Part shown: positions 34,085 to 44,515 of the stretch, piece after piece
Position numbering within the stretch: the stretch's first letter is position 1
Layout: each line of letters starts with the position of its first letter
Assembly (NCBI RefSeq): GCF_031851795.1
Contig: NZ_CP134696.1
Coordinates: 3,182,501 to 3,246,500 of the forward strand
Source: Pontibacter sp. G13
GTDB taxonomy: Bacteria; Bacteroidota; Bacteroidia; J057
Direction of reading: 5' to 3'
DNA length: 64,000 nt
Position numbers and translations under genes: made by a program
Notes under the pieces: generated by a model
Told to the model about the DNA's origin: nothing
The model's database searches: none
Seen by the model: only the letters and a program-made list of their open reading frames with translations

Positions 34085-37000
34085 TCAGCTAAAATTGAGG
34101 GTAGAGGATTTCGTGGGGAACTCAAGGAAGAATTCAGCATATTCCCCCAACACAGAACTGGCCCGTACTTGCCCTCCAAGCCGTTCCATGGACTTTTTGA
34201 CGATGGAAAGCCCAATACCTGAACCTTCCACATTTCGTGCTTCGTGCAATCGCTCAAAAACCTGAAATATTCGTTCGCCATCTTTGAGGTCAAACCCGAT
34301 TCCATTGTCGCGGCAGAAATACGTGATTCGACCAGGATGGTCTTGATAGGCGCCAAACTCCACCTCGCACGGCCTATCGGGGTGTTGATATTTGATAGCA
34401 TTGCCAAACAGGTTGGAGATGATTTGCTTGACCAGCATAAGGTCCGTCCAGACCGGTGGGCAATCTCGGATAATCAGCTTGGGAGCCGGCTCCTCTTGAA
34501 AGCCTTTCAAATCCTCCCAGATTTCAAGCGCCACCAATTTCATGTCGATCCATTCCTTCCGCACATCGATTCCTCCCAATTTCACATAGGACAACAGTCC
34601 ATCCAGAATCTGTCCCATCCGATGAGACTGCCTCAATAGGCTATCCAGATACGATTTATTTTCATCCCCCAACTGATCCTGGATATTGAATTCCAGCAGT
34701 TCTCCATAGGTGTGAATTGCTCGGAGTGGCGCTCTCAAATCGTGCGCCATAGATCTTGTAATCGTCCTCAATTCTGCATTGGTGGCCATCCAAGATTCTG
34801 TACGCTCATCGATCAGGCGCTGCAATTCCTGTTGCACCTCATCTGGATTCACATCATCGATTTCCTGATCAGGCTGAATGATTGAAATTTGGGCGACCCG
34901 ATGACCTCCATTTGGATCTTCAATCGGAAATTTCAGGGTCATTCCCTTGGTTTGCTCATCTTGCCGATTGTAGTATTCCATGATCACCTGCTCCTGAAAT
35001 TCTTGAAGCACCCGCTCGTCATTCTTCCGGAGTTGAGAGGCGACATCTTGGCTGAAGAGGGCAAAATCATTGATCCCTGAGATCATTTCCTGAGGTTTGT
35101 TGAGCAGATTGGCAAAGCCCTTGTTGGCAAACACATAGGAATACTCCTCATCCTTCACACTGACGATCAGCTTGGGGTTTCTCAAAATCTGTTTGAGAAT
35201 CTGGAACTGCTCGTATTCGGAAGCCTGGATGATCTTTTCTTCAGAAATATTGAGGCAGGCGACCAATACTTCTGTGGAAGGTTGATGATTTTGGGAAATG
35301 GGGACCAAAATCATTTGATACCTGCTGAATGATTGGTCGTCAAAGGAGAGTTCAATCTCAAAAGATTGAGAATGCTGTTGGTCGAGAATATGTCTGAACT
35401 GGGCCTGTGTATAAGCCCGATGGCTCGGAGAGACTAGATCAAAGAGCGATTGCCCCAAAATGATGCCCTCTGCCTGATCCGAGGCCATTCGGTTGGAGTA
35501 TCGGATAACTCCTTCGGCATCTGCAATCGTGATGATAAAAGGCACAAAGTCAAGCACCAGTCGCTGTTGGGCCTCTACTCGTTTCAATTGAGATTCGGCT
35601 TCCTTCTGATCGGTGATGTCCATCAGGTTGATCACGACCCCGTCCATTTTCCGATTGCTCATAAATGGCTGCATAGTCAACCGAAAATTCCGTTTGGGAG
35701 CGCCTCCCTCGATTTCTCTTTCAATCCGCTTTCCAGAAATCAAAATTTCATTGAGATCCTTGAAGAAAGAAGGATACTTCCAATTGATCTGAAATTTCTG
35801 AATGCCATTGCCGATATCCGACTCATTCAATTGGATAATTTCAGAAAACAAAGGCGTGTACAGCTTGATTCGTAGCTCTTTATCCAAAAACAACGTCCCA
35901 AAAACCGAAGTCCCCAGCAAATTGTCAATGGTGGAATTGGCTTCTGTGAGTTCTCGGTTTCGGGATTGAAGCTCTGCATTGACTGTGTAGAGTTCCTCAT
36001 TGACAGATTGGAGCTCCTCATTGGTACTTTGAAGCTCCTCATTTGCGGCGAGCAATTCCTCATTGGAAGCCTGTAATTCTTCATTACTGGTCTCAAGCTC
36101 CTCCAAATTGGTCTGGATTTCCTGCCTCGCCATGCCCAACTCATTATGCAGATCCTGAATAATGGCGTAGGCATCAGAGTCCTCCACACGCGAATCGATC
36201 TGCAAGACCGAAGTTGGGGTCGCATCGTCTTCCGTTATAGAAAGCCACTCAACCACGTAAATCGGATAGTGAGGATCAAAGTCAATTTGATCCACCCTAA
36301 CATCCATGATTTGCGGATCAGCGGATTCATCTGATTGACTAATCCCTGTATACTGGAGGGCCCCACTTTCTTCGGCAATGCGTGACACCGCATCCCGAAG
36401 GATCAGCCCCATAGCTTTGGAAGTCATGCTCAGCAAATCCTGATGAAGATCCATATCGGGCATCCTCAAGTAACGCCCTGCTCCACCGGAGAGAAACAGC
36501 AGATTAAATTCACGGTCAAATAGCGCACAGGTCGGTGCGTATTTATCTATAAGGAGTTTCCCAAAGGAAAATTTACTGCGTTGATATTGAGTAGTTGGGG
36601 TCTGAAAGGCGACTTGGCTCGTAGCAGATGCCCCTTTTTGGATTTGTCGTCTGAAGGATCGTTTAAGATCGAAAATTTTGCGGGATTTGGGCGTCTCGCC
36701 TTTGGATTGGAAGATTTTCCACTTTTCGGACACCGAAGCAAAATGGGTCCTGAGATCCAGTATATTTTCACTTGGTCCTAGCCAGAGGATTCCATCTTTT
36801 TTCAGGCCAAAATGGAAATTCAGCAAGATCCGCTCCTGGACAGCCGGCTCAATGTAGATCAGCATATTTCTACAGCTGATCAGATCGAGATTGATAAAAG
36901 GAGGATCTGCAGTGGCGTCATTTCGGGCAAAGATAATGTTGTCACGGACAAACGACCGAATCTGATACTGCTTGCCATCGAATTCGAAATAACGCTCTAG

Positions 37001-38122
37001 AAGATTGGTCGGAAAACTCTTCAAATAATTCGGTGAATACGATCCGCGACTAGCGTGAGCCAATGCCTGCTCGTTCACATCTGTTGCCAAAATCGTAAAT
37101 CGGGGAGCCTTGTTGTGCGCAATGACGAACTCGTGTAGCTGAATCGCCAAAGAGTACACTTCTTCCCCTGTGGAGCAACCACAGACCCAAATCCTCAAAT
37201 CTTCTGCGGACCGATCATCCAACAATAGTTGAGGGAACGCGAGTTTGGATAATTCCTCATAAGCTCCCTTGTCTCTGAAAAACTCGGTCACCCCAATCAG
37301 CAAGTCTCGATACAGGTTCTCCAACACGACGGGATTCTCAGACAGCATCAAATAGTAGGATTCATACTCATGATGTCCATGGAGACTCATGTGCTTTTCG
37401 ATCCTTCTGAGAACGGTGTTGGATTTGTACAGGGTGAAATCTACGCTGTGGTGTTTTTGGATCAGTCTCAGTACGTGGATCAGCTCTGGGTTGTGGGGAA
37501 TGGAAGATTCTTCCCTTTTCAATTCTTCCTGAATCCGACCGGGTGCCAACTGCGCCAGCTGAGATAGCTTTTCCGCAATTCCCTTGGGGGGCAGGATGTA
37601 ATCCACGATTCTCGTATCGATGGCACTGCGTGGCATACCGTCGAATTCTCCCGAGTTGGGGTCCTGAGCAAAAACAATCCCTCCATGGTTTTTCACATTC
37701 AGAATTCCCCGAGACCCATCGGAACCTGTTCCTGACAAAATCACCGCAATCGCCTGATCGCCCAAGTCTTGGGCCAACGAATCGAGCAAAGTGTCCACCA
37801 CAAAATGGCTCGCTCGATCTATGGGAATGGGTTCCAAATATAAGACCCGCTGTTGAATCGTCAATTCGTAGGCAGGCGGAATGAGATAGATATGATCTGG
37901 TTCCACATGCATACCGTGCTCGGCAAGCTTCACCGTCATGCGGGTATCTTTGGCAAGAATTTCTTGCATGAGGCTTTTGAATCGTCGAGAGAGGTGCTGG
38001 ACGATGATATATGCCATTCCAGTATTGGGAGGCAGATTGATCAAAAGCTCTTCAATGGCCTTCAATCCGCCAGCGGAGGCTCCAATGCCAACGATCGGAA
38101 AAGGGGTGGGTTCAGCGGCCAT
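34085..38122 (-). CDS. CheB-CheR-PAS-histidine kinase fusion (paralogue B)
   Basis: The 1345-residue protein has CheB (5-195; S17, H43, D135), CheR (about 215-490; [13 protein letters not shown]), a coiled coil with repeated NEELQ heptads (about 670-745), PAS domains (about 745-1100) and a complete kinase core with H1127 in MAHDLRAPLRA, NLFGNAIKY, DNGIGFD and GSGIGLSIVKK. It is cytoplasmic. CheB/CheR modules remove and add methyl groups on chemoreceptors; fused forms of this kind are often not next to chemoreceptor genes, and none is seen here. It follows a stand-alone receiver gene on the same strand. Confidence 0.94.
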   Translation of the reverse strand: MAAEPTPFPIVGIGASAGGLKAIEELLINLPPNTGMAYIIVQHLSRRFKSLMQEILAKDTRMTVKLAEHGMHVEPDHIYLIPPAYELTIQQRVLYLEPIPIDRASHFVVDTLLDSLAQDLGDQAIAVILSGTGSDGSRGILNVKNHGGIVFAQDPNSGEFDGMPRSAIDTRIVDYILPPKGIAEKLSQLAQLAPGRIQEELKREESSIPHNPELIHVLRLIQKHHSVDFTLYKSNTVLRRIEKHMSLHGHHEYESYYLMLSENPVVLENLYRDLLIGVTEFFRDKGAYEELSKLAFPQLLLDDRSAEDLRIWVCGCSTGEEVYSLAIQLHEFVIAHNKAPRFTILATDVNEQALAHASRGSYSPNYLKSFPTNLLERYFEFDGKQYQIRSFVRDNIIFARNDATADPPFINLDLISCRNMLIYIEPAVQERILLNFHFGLKKDGILWLGPSENILDLRTHFASVSEKWKIFQSKGETPKSRKIFDLKRSFRRQIQKGASATSQVAFQTPTTQYQRSKFSFGKLLIDKYAPTCALFDREFNLLFLSGGAGRYLRMPDMDLHQDLLSMTSKAMGLILRDAVSRIAEESGALQYTGISQSDESADPQIMDVRVDQIDFDPHYPIYVVEWLSITEDDATPTSVLQIDSRVEDSDAYAIIQDLHNELGMARQEIQTNLEELETSNEELQASNEELLAANEELQSTNEELQSVNEELYTVNAELQSRNRELTEANSTIDNLLGTSVFGTLFLDKELRIKLYTPLFSEIIQLNESDIGNGIQKFQINWKYPSFFKDLNEILISGKRIEREIEGGAPKRNFRLTMQPFMSNRKMDGVVINLMDITDQKEAESQLKRVEAQQRLVLDFVPFIITIADAEGVIRYSNRMASDQAEGIILGQSLFDLVSPSHRAYTQAQFRHILDQQHSQSFEIELSFDDQSFSRYQMILVPISQNHQPSTEVLVACLNISEEKIIQASEYEQFQILKQILRNPKLIVSVKDEEYSYVFANKGFANLLNKPQEMISGINDFALFSQDVASQLRKNDERVLQEFQEQVIMEYYNRQDEQTKGMTLKFPIEDPNGGHRVAQISIIQPDQEIDDVNPDEVQQELQRLIDERTESWMATNAELRTITRSMAHDLRAPLRAIHTYGELLEFNIQDQLGDENKSYLDSLLRQSHRMGQILDGLLSYVKLGGIDVRKEWIDMKLVALEIWEDLKGFQEEPAPKLIIRDCPPVWTDLMLVKQIISNLFGNAIKYQHPDRPCEVEFGAYQDHPGRITYFCRDNGIGFDLKDGERIFQVFERLHEARNVEGSGIGLSIVKKSMERLGGQVRASSVLGEYAEFFLEFPTKSSTLNFS

Positions 38123-38264
38123 GAATCTTGAATTGGTGAGGCTTGTTCCATTTGGGAAATCATCTGAATCTATTCGAAATTTGCCTCAAATTCAAGGAAT
38201 TGAATCTTTTTATTTTTATGTCATAAATATTTTATCCGATCATTTTATTTACCCACAACCACAA

Positions 38265-38314
38265 AACCAAAAGACTATGATCGCCTAATCATGGTTGTGT
38301 TTAGGCGATCATAG
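38265..38314 (-). terminator. 14-bp perfect hairpin between receiver and paralogue B
   Basis: CTATGATCGCCTAA (38275-38288) and TTAGGCGATCATAG (38301-38314) are exact inverted copies with a 12-nt loop. On the minus strand TCTTTTGGTTTTG follows. It may end or attenuate the receiver transcript before the kinase gene, or act as an operator for the kinase. Confidence 0.55.
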
Positions 38315-38377
38315 ACATGTATTATTTTACAAATCGTTGTTATCTTTTCATCCTCGAATTCACTCCGGAAAAAAGGC

Positions 38378-38797
38378 TCACAAGGGTTTTTCCACAAAGT
38401 TGAGATACGTGTTTCCCACACGTCGAAACATCTCGATATTTTCGTTCAGACCAATCGGTTTTTCTACAAACTTATCTGCCCCTAGCTGCAAGGCCCTCAC
38501 CTTGTCTTCCTCCAGACATGAGCTGGAAAGTACGACAATGGGAAACCGCTTGAGCTGTTGTTCCATGATGCGCTCCAAAACCTCAAAGCCATTCATCCCT
38601 GGCATCTTCAGGTCAAGAACCATCAAACTGGGCCATGCGCCCCCAATGGATTCTTGCGTAAGGTATTCTAACGCTTGACTACCCGAAAGGAATTGACGGA
38701 TATCCAGCTCTGAATAAGTATGCATCAAGGTAAGACGGTTGAGCTCAAGGTCGGCCTTATTGTCATCGACTAAGACGACGATAGGTTTAGCATTCAT
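38378..38797 (-). CDS. Single-domain response regulator (REC), second module
   Basis: The 139-residue receiver has the acidic pair in VVLVDDN, D62 in MVLDLKMPG and K113 in FVEKP, so it is phosphorylation-competent. It lacks an output domain. The ATG at 38797 (MNAKPIVVLVDDN) is used in place of an upstream start at 38848 that adds an unrelated tail. It is the homologue of the receiver at 33024-33446 and precedes the paralogue B kinase by 255 bp. Confidence 0.93.
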   Translation of the reverse strand: MNAKPIVVLVDDNKADLELNRLTLMHTYSELDIRQFLSGSQALEYLTQESIGGAWPSLMVLDLKMPGMNGFEVLERIMEQQLKRFPIVVLSSSCLEEDKVRALQLGADKFVEKPIGLNENIEMFRRVGNTYLNFVEKPL

Positions 38798-39149
38798 AAA
38801 TTGCAGGATAGTTGAGAGGCAATAGTTTCGAGGTATAATTATCCCCAATTCTAGCTAGCTTTATCAGGCGAAATCGGCCCTATACTTACCATTTTGACGG
38901 TTTTCATTCACACAACCCAGATAGACCATGAGAGTGAATTGATTTAGCGAATATTTGGAATATTTCATTTACTGCGCTGAATGGACGATTTCTTCCCCTC
39001 TTTTTAGGGATTCGAAGCAAACAGCCTTCTTCCTCATGAGCACGCCACTATCCATAAGACTGAATTTCAATCACTTGTAGCGAAAAATCATTTCCCCAAA
39101 ACGCACCCCAAAAACCAATAGTTTGAATGGTTTTCATTTTGACAGGATA

Positions 39150-39272
39150 ATGTTTCTGCTGTTCGCAGGACTTTATTTCCTCCTAATCGTGGTAGGCACG
39201 ATACTCCTTTCCGCAGCCAAATCCCGCACCAAATTGTCTAATTTATGTCAAAACCTTTCAGGAATGAGGTAA
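39150..39272 (+). CDS. Possible 40-residue single-helix membrane peptide
   Basis: ATG at 39150 opens a 40-codon frame ending in TAA. The peptide starts MFLLFAGLYFLLIVVGTILL, one membrane helix, and then has a short basic tail. The hydrophobic composition is unlike random sequence of this base content, but there is no good ribosome-binding site or promoter. It could be chance. Confidence 0.3.
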   Translation: MFLLFAGLYFLLIVVGTILLSAAKSRTKLSNLCQNLSGMR

Positions 39273-39351
39273 AAAGGAGATATGACCCCTCAGGGGATGT
39301 AGGATCAAATGCGCTTATTCGCATAAGTATAAATACCGATCACGTCCAAGT

Positions 39352-39382
39352 AAAAACACCCGACACAAAACTGGTCGGGTGT
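39352..39382 (-). terminator. Terminator of icmF
   Basis: ACACCCGAC (39356-39364) pairs with GTCGGGTGT (39374-39382). On the minus strand it is followed by TTTTTACTTGG, 41 bp after the icmF stop. Confidence 0.85.
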
Positions 39383-39422
39383 TCTCGTTGGTATCGGCCT
39401 GAGGCCTATGCAGAAAAATTCG

Positions 39423-42400
39423 TTACATGCTTCGGCGATATTGGCCGCCAACCTCATACAGAGCTCGGGTAATCTGACCGAGTGAGGCATATTTGGCCGC
39501 TTCCATGAGTGCTTCAAACAAGTTGCCATTCTGGATCGCAGTCTGCTGAAGATGCTTCAATGCAGTCTGAGCAGCCTCTGTATCTCGGCTGTGGAGGGCC
39601 TGAAGATTCTGGATTTGGGCTTCTTTCTCTTCGGTGGTAGAACGAATCACCTCCTTTGGGATGACCGTTGGAGAGCCTTCATCCGACAGGAAAGTATTCA
39701 CCCCAATGATCGGGAACTCCCCGGAATGCTTGAGATGCTCGTAATAGAGAGATTCCTCCTGAATCTTGCCACGCTGGTACATGGTCTCCATCGCTCCCAA
39801 AACACCGCCGCGCTCCGTGATACGATCAAATTCCATCAGTACCGCTTCCTCAACCAGATCAGTCAATTCTTCGATGATGAACGCTCCTTGAATCGGGTTC
39901 TCGTTTTTCGCCAAGCCCAACTCACGGTTGATGATCAACTGGATGGCCATGGCACGACGCACAGACTCCTCCGTAGGCGTAGTAATTGCCTCATCGTAGG
40001 CGTTGGTATGCAGCGAGTTACAGTTGTCGTAGATCGCATACAATGCCTGCAAGGTGGTCCGAATATCATTGAAGGAGATCTCCTGGGCGTGCAAGGAGCG
40101 GCCAGAAGTCTGAATGTGGTATTTCAGCTTTTGCGCACGATCACCTGCCTTGTACTTCTGCTTCAATGCCTTGGCCCAGATCCGTCTCGCCACTCGACCA
40201 ATCACCGCATACTCGGGATCGACCCCATTGGAGAAGAAGAAGGAGAAGTTCGGAGCAAACTTGTTTATGTCCATTCCTCTCGAAGCGTAGTACTCCAAGA
40301 AGGTAAAGCCATTGGCCAAGGTAAAGGCCAACTGCGTAATCGGATTGGCCCCTGCCTCTGCAATGTGATACCCGGAAATCGAAACCGAGTAGAAGTTCCG
40401 CACATTCTGGTCGATGAAATACTGCTGTACATCTCCCATGAGTTTCAGCGAAAACTCGGTGGAGAAAATACAAGTATTCTGTGCCTGGTCTTCCTTGAGG
40501 ATATCCGCCTGAACCGTTCCGCGGGTTTGAGTCAGCGTACGAGCTTTGATCTCGGCATATACATCCGCCGGAAGCACCTGATCGCCTGTCACTCCGAGGA
40601 GCATCAATCCCAATCCGTCATTTCCTTCAGGCAGTTCCCCTTGATAAACAGGTCTTGGAACCCCCTTTTCAGCATAGATAGCCTCGATTTTGGCTTCTAC
40701 TTCCGCTTCCAATCCATGCTCCTTGATGTACAGCTCACATTGCTGATCGATCGCAGCATTGAGGAAAAAACTCAAAACGGTAGACGCAGGGCCATTGATG
40801 GTCATGGATACCGAAGTGGTTTTGTCACAGAGATTAAATCCTGAGTAGAGCTTCTTGGCATCATCCAGGCAGCAAATACTCACGCCGGAGTTACCGATCT
40901 TCCCGTAGATATCCGGTCGATGGTCGGGATCTTCTCCATAAAGCGTTACAGAATCAAATGCCGTGGAGAGGCGCTTTGCAGGCATTCCAAGGGATACATA
41001 GTGGAATCGCTTGTTGGTTCGCTCTGGGCCACCTTCTCCCGCAAACATCCGGGTAGGATCTTCCCCTTCACGCTTGAATGGAAACACGCCGGCGGTATAT
41101 GGATACTCGCCCGGGACATTTTCCTGTAGATTCCACTTGAGGATATCTCCCCAGCCCTCGTATTTCGGCAGGGAAATTTTCGGGATCTTATTTTGGGAAA
41201 GGGAAGTGTGGAAGGTTTTGACCTTAATGTCCTTGTTGCGGACTTGGTAGACAAATTCATCGGCTGCGTATTGGGATTTACGGTCCTCCCATTGCTCGAT
41301 GACTTGCTGATTATGCTTATCGAGATCCAAGCTAATGGCCTCGTACAATTCTTCCAATTGCTTGATCATGCGATCCTGATCCTCAGGCTGAGCCTCCTTG
41401 ATCGAATCGATGGTCTTGCGAATGCCATACAGGCGTTGAGCAATGTCTCCCTGAGAATCACTCCAATCGTTGTACTCTCGGATGGTCTCGGAAATCTCGG
41501 AGAGATAACGCACACGTGCTGGCGGAATGATGTAGATCTTTTGGGACTGATCTTCTGAAACCTCGATTTCGCTCTTGAGCTCGGCGCCGGTCTTGTCCGC
41601 AATGGTATTCATCACCTCTTTATACAGGCGATTCATCCCCGGATCATTGAACTGAGAAGCGATTGTTCCATGTACAGGCACCTCATCATCTTTGGCATCC
41701 CATAGCTGATGGTTACGCTTGAACTGCTTACGCACATCGCGAAGGGCATCTTGCGCACCACGCTTGTCGAATTTGTTCAGGGCAATCACATTGGCGTAAT
41801 CGAGCATGTCGATTTTCTCCAACTGGGTAGCTGCTCCATATTCAGGCGTCATGACATACAGAGACACGTCGGAGTAGTCGATGATCTCGGTATCCGACTG
41901 CCCAATCCCGGAAGTCTCCAGAATGATCAGGTCAAACTGGGCTGTTTTCAGGATATTGAGTACTTCGGGAATATGCTTGGACAAGGCCAAATTGGATTGG
42001 CGGGTAGCCAATGAACGCATGTAGACCCGATCGTGGTTGACGGAATTCATCCGAATACGATCTCCCAGCAATGCCCCGCCTGTTTTTCTTTTGGAGGGGT
42101 CCACCGAAACGACCGCGATATGCTTGTCCTCGAATTCCATAAGGAATCTCCGAACCAATTCATCCACGAGCGAAGATTTACCCGCACCACCAGTACCTGT
42201 GATCCCCAAAACGGGTGGATGTGGTAGTCCTTCCAATCTTTGATGTACCTCTCGCATAATTGGAGCGACGAGATCCGGGTTGTTTTCCACCGCAGAAATG
42301 AGTCGACCCAATGCACGCGCACTGATCTTCTGATTGATTTGAGGAATCACCGCTACCGATCCATTGGGCTTGGGCATATCGCCGTAAGCCTCCTCGATGG

Positions 42401-42869
42401 CGGTTTTCCATTTAGCCACATCCAGATTGCCGGTTGGGAAATCTGATTGTTCGAGGAGATCATTGATCATTCCTTGAAGGCCCATCGTGCGGCCGTCATC
42501 AGGGGAGTAGATCCGATCGATTCCGTATGCGTGGAGTTCCTCGATTTCGGTAGGCAGGATGGTACCGCCACCTCCACCGAAGAGTTTGATATGACCGCAC
42601 CCGCGCTCGCGAAGCAGGTCATACATATATTTGAAGAATTCCACGTGCCCTCCCTGATAGGAAGTGATGGCAATGGATTGGGCATCTTCTTGAATGGCGG
42701 TATTGACAATCTCCTGGACGGAACGGTTGTGGCCGAGGTGAATGACTTCGGCACCTGAACTTTGGATGATCCGGCGCATGATGTTGATGGCGGCATCATG
42801 GCCATCAAACAAAGAAGCAGCCGTGACAATCCTTACCTTATGCTTGGGCTTGTAGATAGTCGCGTTCAT
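39423..42869 (-). CDS. icmF: Fused isobutyryl-CoA/acyl-CoA mutase IcmF
   Basis: The 1148-residue enzyme has an N-terminal adenosylcobalamin-binding domain (DGHDAA, axial ligand H24), a MeaB-like G-protein chaperone domain (Walker A GTGGAGKS, about 225-232), and the mutase TIM barrel. IcmF interconverts isobutyryl-CoA and n-butyryl-CoA (some also pivalyl- or isovaleryl-CoA) using B12, and its G domain loads and protects the cofactor. The domain order B12 / G protein / mutase separates it from methylmalonyl-CoA mutase. No cobalamin riboswitch is visible upstream. An 8-bp inverted repeat at 42898-42931 lies before the start. Confidence 0.96.
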   Translation of the reverse strand: MNATIYKPKHKVRIVTAASLFDGHDAAINIMRRIIQSSGAEVIHLGHNRSVQEIVNTAIQEDAQSIAITSYQGGHVEFFKYMYDLLRERGCGHIKLFGGGGGTILPTEIEELHAYGIDRIYSPDDGRTMGLQGMINDLLEQSDFPTGNLDVAKWKTAIEEAYGDMPKPNGSVAVIPQINQKISARALGRLISAVENNPDLVAPIMREVHQRLEGLPHPPVLGITGTGGAGKSSLVDELVRRFLMEFEDKHIAVVSVDPSKRKTGGALLGDRIRMNSVNHDRVYMRSLATRQSNLALSKHIPEVLNILKTAQFDLIILETSGIGQSDTEIIDYSDVSLYVMTPEYGAATQLEKIDMLDYANVIALNKFDKRGAQDALRDVRKQFKRNHQLWDAKDDEVPVHGTIASQFNDPGMNRLYKEVMNTIADKTGAELKSEIEVSEDQSQKIYIIPPARVRYLSEISETIREYNDWSDSQGDIAQRLYGIRKTIDSIKEAQPEDQDRMIKQLEELYEAISLDLDKHNQQVIEQWEDRKSQYAADEFVYQVRNKDIKVKTFHTSLSQNKIPKISLPKYEGWGDILKWNLQENVPGEYPYTAGVFPFKREGEDPTRMFAGEGGPERTNKRFHYVSLGMPAKRLSTAFDSVTLYGEDPDHRPDIYGKIGNSGVSICCLDDAKKLYSGFNLCDKTTSVSMTINGPASTVLSFFLNAAIDQQCELYIKEHGLEAEVEAKIEAIYAEKGVPRPVYQGELPEGNDGLGLMLLGVTGDQVLPADVYAEIKARTLTQTRGTVQADILKEDQAQNTCIFSTEFSLKLMGDVQQYFIDQNVRNFYSVSISGYHIAEAGANPITQLAFTLANGFTFLEYYASRGMDINKFAPNFSFFFSNGVDPEYAVIGRVARRIWAKALKQKYKAGDRAQKLKYHIQTSGRSLHAQEISFNDIRTTLQALYAIYDNCNSLHTNAYDEAITTPTEESVRRAMAIQLIINRELGLAKNENPIQGAFIIEELTDLVEEAVLMEFDRITERGGVLGAMETMYQRGKIQEESLYYEHLKHSGEFPIIGVNTFLSDEGSPTVIPKEVIRSTTEEKEAQIQNLQALHSRDTEAAQTALKHLQQTAIQNGNLFEALMEAAKYASLGQITRALYEVGGQYRRSM

Positions 42870-42897
42870 AATCCGTTTGGCTGATTAGGGATTTGTT

Positions 42898-42931
42898 GAT
42901 GAATAGCCGATTCCATTAACAGTTATTCATC
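42898..42931. promoter_or_regulatory. Inverted repeat upstream of icmF
   Basis: GATGAATA (42898-42905) and TATTCATC (42924-42931) form a perfect 8-bp inverted repeat with an 18-nt spacer, about 30 bp before the icmF start on the minus strand. It may be an operator; no regulator is adjacent. Confidence 0.25.
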
Positions 42932-43033
42932 AAAGCCATTTGGTGGATAATAGCTTGTAAAAGGCTATTTTTCAATCTTCAATTATACGGGTAAACGCCA
43001 TCTTTTTCAAGCTAAGGGAGCTCAGCAGGGCGA

Positions 43034-44515
43034 TCATTCGACTGGATGATTTTCAAACCAAGTCTGCAACGTTTGATGTTGGAGCGGAGCCAAAGGCCGC
43101 TGTTCGGACTTGGATTGTATCCAGCAATCGTACCTGATCACCTCAGACGGATAGTATTGCCACTCCGGCTGATTTTGAAGCCATACCAGTGATTCTTGGA
43201 AGCTTGGATTCTCCAGATCTAACTCAAATCCCGTACGAGCCAACTGCTGAAGAAACTTGAACATCCGGATGGGCCGCTCCCGGGTCCCATACCGATTGAC
43301 GTGCTTTCGCATGGAGTCCAGCTTCATGAACACCTGGTCAATCCTTTCGCAGTCAATCAGAATCATGATTTCCAATATCCTCAGGTCGAGATTCCAGCCA
43401 GCCTTGTATTGGTAGAGATGGGATATTTGAAGAAATTCTCGGCGTGCTTGCTCTGGCTCCCCTTTGAGAAACCAAATACAGCAACACAAATAGACGAGCA
43501 TATCGGACTTGTCAGGCATCAAGGAAGTAGATTCAAGCGCCTTCAGATAGAGCATGAGCTCCTCCGCATCATCAAGGCGATTGAGGAAAATCAAGCTATG
43601 AAGCTCATGTATCCCTGCCGTCAAATGATTGGTTCTCGTCGGAGCCACCAATGCGAGCGCCTTGGAGGCAGCTTGTCGAGCATCGAAAAACCGCCCACAG
43701 GTAAGTTCGAGATTCGCCAGCTGGATATGCGGAATGGCCATCCGGTGCTGGGTCTGTAGGCCTCTATGAGATTCTAGAAAGTGAATCAGGGCATTAAGGT
43801 CAATTCGGGCTTGGGGCGTGTTTCCCGATTCGAGGGAATGCAGGCTTTTGAGTGAAAGGTGAAAGAAGGTACCTCTTGGGCTCAGGTCCTCAAGCTCCGT
43901 ATTCGAGAAGTCATTTACATAGGACCGAAGAGATTCTTCCAAGATATCGGACATCGGATCTTCGGTAGATAGAATCGTACGATACTCTTCATATTTGCCT
44001 ACCACCTTCAGATCGGCCACATATTGAGCCAAGGTTTGCTGGATCTCATCGGTCAAAGTCTGCCTCTCCTGATTGTTGCCATTGGACATACTCCGCCTAA
44101 GCAGCAGGGCCTTGAGCTGGAATTCAGGCATGGAGCTGGATTTGGCTTGTTGGATGCATTTCTCCAACACCTCCTCGGCAAGGTCATAAAGCCCTTTTTG
44201 CCGAAGTACCTGAGCATATTCCAACTGCTTGTACAATTTGATGGATTCAAAAGCAGCGGGATCTTCGAGATAGGAAGGATTGTAGGAGAAGTTGACGGAA
44301 AGGGTCAAGGATTCGTACATCCGCTCAAGCAATCTTTTCTTGAGCATGATGAAGGCCTTCGCCTTTTGATCCTTGTACAGCACTTTGGCCAATTGCCCAT
44401 TCTCCATGTCTGGATGTTTGAGCAATAATTCGATCAATTCAAGTTGTCTATTTCTTCCTTTGTTATGAAAAGCCGTCAGGTATTGTTTCAAATACCGGAT
44501 TTCGGCCCTGTTCAT
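43034..44515 (-). CDS. Large helical-repeat (TPR-like) protein, function unknown
   Basis: The 493-residue product is almost entirely alpha-helical with TPR-like pairs (for example LRQKGLYDLAEEVLEKCIQQA and LNRLDDAEELMLYLKAL regions). It has no signal peptide or membrane segment, so it is cytoplasmic. The N-terminus (NRAEIRYLKQYLTAF) and spacing recall large Bacteroidota proteins of unknown role. A GTG at 44545 would add ten residues; the ATG at 44515 is used. It lies 165 bp upstream of icmF on the same strand. No function can be assigned. Confidence 0.75.
   Translation of the reverse strand: MNRAEIRYLKQYLTAFHNKGRNRQLELIELLLKHPDMENGQLAKVLYKDQKAKAFIMLKKRLLERMYESLTLSVNFSYNPSYLEDPAAFESIKLYKQLEYAQVLRQKGLYDLAEEVLEKCIQQAKSSSMPEFQLKALLLRRSMSNGNNQERQTLTDEIQQTLAQYVADLKVVGKYEEYRTILSTEDPMSDILEESLRSYVNDFSNTELEDLSPRGTFFHLSLKSLHSLESGNTPQARIDLNALIHFLESHRGLQTQHRMAIPHIQLANLELTCGRFFDARQAASKALALVAPTRTNHLTAGIHELHSLIFLNRLDDAEELMLYLKALESTSLMPDKSDMLVYLCCCIWFLKGEPEQARREFLQISHLYQYKAGWNLDLRILEIMILIDCERIDQVFMKLDSMRKHVNRYGTRERPIRMFKFLQQLARTGFELDLENPSFQESLVWLQNQPEWQYYPSEVIRYDCWIQSKSEQRPLAPLQHQTLQTWFENHPVE

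Larger units (their letters stand above)
38798..39422. other. Intergenic region with a possible small gene
   Basis: This 625-bp region lies between the icmF 3' end and the start of the receiver gene. It holds the icmF terminator (39352-39382) and a 40-codon plus-strand frame for a one-helix peptide (39150-39272). The promoter of the receiver should lie at its left end. Nothing else was recognised. Confidence 0.45.

Noticed and set aside
39552-40844. 430-codon plus-strand frame inside icmF
   Set aside because: Antisense to the conserved mutase domain; no family features of its own.
42870-43033. Cobalamin riboswitch before icmF
   Set aside because: The 164-bp gap shows no recognisable B12-box or multi-helix core.
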